Part shown: positions 31,598 to 33,280 of the stretch, piece after piece
Layout: every line of letters starts with the position of its first letter
Numbering within the stretch: the stretch's first letter is position 1
Source of the DNA: DATCLA01 sp036564195
GTDB lineage: Bacteria > Bacillota > UBA4882 > UBA8346
Reading direction: 5' to 3'
Assembly (NCBI GenBank): GCA_036564195.1
Contig: DATCLA010000136.1
Span: 1 to 33,280 of the forward strand
Length of the DNA: 33,280 bases
Notes under the pieces: generated by a model
Seen by the model: the letters and a program-made list of their open reading frames with translations, nothing else
The model's database searches: none
Told to the model about the DNA's origin: nothing
Program-made: the position numbers and the translations under genes

Positions 31598-31703
31598 TCA
31601 ACCTCCTAAATGTACTTAATCTATTTTTAACATTTTCAAATACTATAGCTCCGGATGATTCTTCATAAAAACTCTGCTTCCCTTATGTAAAGATCCTCTT
31701 GAA

Positions 31704-32663
31704 TTATGGGCAATCATTAAACAATGCTTCGATTCTTCTTAAATTTTTCAGTTCCTGATTGAACAGAGTTATAATTGGATAATATTGTGAACCGGAATTG
31801 CACTCCAAATTATTCTTGACAAAATTAGCCAAAGAACCTGAAGGTCCCAGATCCAGATAAATACATTCATGTTTTTTTTCCAATTGCCAAATAGCCTTTT
31901 GAAACAGGATCGGCTTTCGGACTACGTCCCAAAAGTAATTTAAGGGAAGCTCAGTTAATTGCTCCCCGTTCAAAGAAGATATGAAAGGAAAAACCGGTTT
32001 ATGAAATGACATCTTTGCCAAAAAGCTAGTATATTTAGCTTGGATTGCATCGATATACGAGGAATGAAATCCAAACGAAACCGGTAATAACTGATGAATA
32101 ATCTCTTTATCTTTTAAAAAATCGCTGATTTTTGCCAGACTTTCCGATTCGCCGGCAACGACAAAATGGGAGTCATAATTCAACGCGGCAAATTCAATAT
32201 TCTTAAACAAAACGGGATTTTCATAGTATAATTTAGGATCATAAACAATCGCCAGCATACCACTGTTTATACAATATTCTTCCAAAAGCGCAGCCTGTGT
32301 CAGGAGACATTCAATAGCAGCTTTAACTCTGATTACCCCGGCTACTGCGGCTGCTGTATACTCTCCCAAACTTGTGCCTAAAACATAGTCCGGTACGATT
32401 CCCCGGTCTAACAACACCTGAGCCAGGGCATATTCCACCATGAAAATTGCCGGGTGGGTAAAGAAGGTACGGTCAAACCTTTCCCACTTTTCTTTGCTAC
32501 CATAAAGCTCCTTAATGACTGACATGCCGGTTTGTTCTTTTATGATGTCATCCATTTTAACCATCCAACTGTGAAATATGGGACATTGATTAAATAGTTC
32601 CTTTCCCATCTGATAAAATTGAGAACCCTGACCGGAAAACATAAAAACAATTGGCTTTTTCAT
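31704..32663 (-). CDS. Free-standing acyltransferase-like protein, probable acyl hydrolase (proofreading)
   Basis: 319 residues with an FabD/AT fold: FSGQGSQFYQMG at the N terminus, nucleophile motif GTSLGE with Ser98, and FGFHSS with His200. Two differences from the malonyl AT of the next gene stand out. The residue before Ser is Thr97, not His. The Arg that binds the malonyl carboxylate is replaced: LLTQAALL lines up with VKKRGELM, so Gln is in its place. An AT that cannot bind a carboxylated unit fits the acyl hydrolase clade (PedC-type), which clears stalled acyl groups from ACPs of trans-AT lines. An acyltransferase for a non-carboxylated acyl group is the alternative. Its ATG overlaps the loaP stop by four bases (ATGA), so the two are translationally coupled; GAGAGG lies seven bases before the start. 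Confidence 0.85.
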   Translation of the reverse strand: MKKPIVFMFSGQGSQFYQMGKELFNQCPIFHSWMVKMDDIIKEQTGMSVIKELYGSKEKWERFDRTFFTHPAIFMVEYALAQVLLDRGIVPDYVLGTSLGEYTAAAVAGVIRVKAAIECLLTQAALLEEYCINSGMLAIVYDPKLYYENPVLFKNIEFAALNYDSHFVVAGESESLAKISDFLKDKEIIHQLLPVSFGFHSSYIDAIQAKYTSFLAKMSFHKPVFPFISSLNGEQLTELPLNYFWDVVRKPILFQKAIWQLEKKHECIYLDLGPSGSLANFVKNNLECNSGSQYYPIITLFNQELKNLRRIEALFNDCP

Positions 32664-33196
32664 ATTATTGACCTCTCAACATCATTTACCGAATTTAAAT
32701 CGAACATTTCAATACCAACATCGATTTCCCGGGCTAACCCCATAAAATGCACTATAATTTTAATCCTCATTTTCCTTCTGTCCACAGCCTTAATCAAACC
32801 TTCCATTCCTACTAACGGGCCGGATTTTATAACAATTTTTGAATCGGTAAGATATACCTTTGAGAAATCTACAATACCTTTTTGATCCATCAATTGAATC
32901 AGTAATGACATCTCCCGTTCCGGAATTTTAGTGAAATATTCTCCGGAGTGAACTATCTTAATCAGATGGGGCACTTTTTTAAGGGTGTAATACTTTTTAA
33001 AATCCATTTCGGTTTTTAGCAGCACATACCCTGGGAACAGCTTTTTTAAAACCAGTTGTCGCTTTCCTTGTCGCCGTTCAATAAGTTTTCGTTTGGGTAT
33101 TAAAACAAGCATTTCTTGGTCTGAAAAGTAAAATTTGAGCCATTTAGATACATATTCTTCTTTTTCAGTAGTCACGAATAGCGAATACCAATCCAT
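32660..33196 (-). CDS. loaP: LoaP-type NusG paralogue, transcription antiterminator
   Basis: 178 residues. An N-terminal NGN domain (about 1-105) opens with MDWYSLFVTTEKEEYVSKWL and carries KKLFPGYVLLK (51-61), the family's characteristic F-P-G-Y element. A C-terminal KOW domain (about 120-165) has IKSGPLVGMEGLIKAVDRR. NusG-like proteins bind RNA polymerase and ribosomes or RNA. LoaP members, shown in Bacillus velezensis to suppress termination in the difficidin and macrolactin operons, sit in or beside long polyketide operons of Bacillota. As the first gene of a ~33 kb operon it fits that role exactly. The start ATG is preceded by AAGGTGG with seven bases of spacing. A terminator-like hairpin lies about 54 bases upstream. 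RfaH-like is an alternative label, but the phylum and context favour LoaP. Confidence 0.85.
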   Translation of the reverse strand: MDWYSLFVTTEKEEYVSKWLKFYFSDQEMLVLIPKRKLIERRQGKRQLVLKKLFPGYVLLKTEMDFKKYYTLKKVPHLIKIVHSGEYFTKIPEREMSLLIQLMDQKGIVDFSKVYLTDSKIVIKSGPLVGMEGLIKAVDRRKMRIKIIVHFMGLAREIDVGIEMFDLNSVNDVERSII

Positions 33197-33249
33197 TCCC
33201 TAACCACCTTGTTTATTGATGATTATGACCTCTCTGCCCATATTTGAGT

Positions 33250-33274
33250 GAAAAAAATAAGGCTTCGCCCCTTC
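33250..33274 (-). terminator. Terminator-like hairpin with U-tract upstream of loaP
   Basis: On the minus strand GAAGGGGCGAAGCCTT is followed by ATTTTTTTC. It can fold as AAGG/CCTT with a seven-base loop, or as GGGGC-GAA-GCCTT with two G-U pairs, then seven U. The stem is short, so strength is doubtful. It may end transcription of a gene beyond 33,280, or be a leader terminator of this operon that LoaP overrides. I found no convincing sigma-A promoter between it and loaP. Confidence 0.4.
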
Positions 33275-33280
33275 ATGTAC

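Noticed and set aside
31598..31703. Possible internal promoter (TTTACA with a weak TATGAA) between the AT-like and AT-ER genes
   Set aside because: The -10 match is poor and the spacing 18; gene order and LoaP argue for one long transcript.
31704..32663. Second malonyl-CoA acyltransferase
   Set aside because: The carboxylate-binding Arg is Gln and the residue before Ser is Thr, unlike the clear malonyl AT in the next gene.

Overview
This window lies inside a trans-acyltransferase (trans-AT) polyketide synthase (PKS) gene cluster. Every gene I can support is on the minus strand, so transcription runs from about 33,280 down to 1. The host is probably a Bacillota (Firmicutes) bacterium. The reasons are strong AGGAGG-type ribosome binding sites, an AT-leaning composition judged by eye, and a LoaP-type NusG paralogue, a regulator known to drive large polyketide operons in that phylum. 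The genus cannot be read from the sequence.

Layout in transcription order: a terminator-like hairpin (33250-33274); loaP, a specialised transcription antiterminator (32660-33196); a free acyltransferase-like enzyme that is probably a proofreading acyl hydrolase (31704-32663); a fused malonyl acyltransferase/PfaD-type enoyl reductase acting in trans (29243-31597); a free acyl-AMP ligase (27381-29114); a 5,559-residue PKS with a FkbM-FkbH-ACP loading region and three extension modules (10666-27345); a second, 2,960-residue PKS with three sparse modules and an odd C terminus (1778-10660); a free acyl carrier protein (1414-1728); a radical SAM protein of the spore-photoproduct-lyase superfamily (431-1408); and the N-terminal third of a FabH-like ketosynthase III, cut by the window edge (1-392). 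Gaps are short (the longest is 128 bases, 29115-29242) and several genes overlap or nearly touch, so this looks like one operon. No stretch over 300 bases lacks a gene, and I saw no tRNA, rRNA, insertion sequence or CRISPR array.

Inferred working: the FkbH domain makes a glyceryl (or similar C3) starter, possibly O-methylated by the FkbM domain. Modules 1-3 of the first PKS give enoyl, hydroxyl and enoyl groups, with malonyl units supplied by the free AT and optional trans enoyl reduction. The second PKS has no ketoreductase. It starts with a ketosynthase that has lost its first catalytic His (likely non-elongating), continues with a KS-ACP-ACP module, then a KS-pseudoDH-ACP module, and ends in a ketosynthase linker that has no ketosynthase. 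No thioesterase is visible, so the pathway must continue to the left. The free ligase, ACP, radical SAM enzyme and KAS III suggest a second acyl input or an unusual late modification. I recognise the families but not the product, and the cluster may be undescribed.
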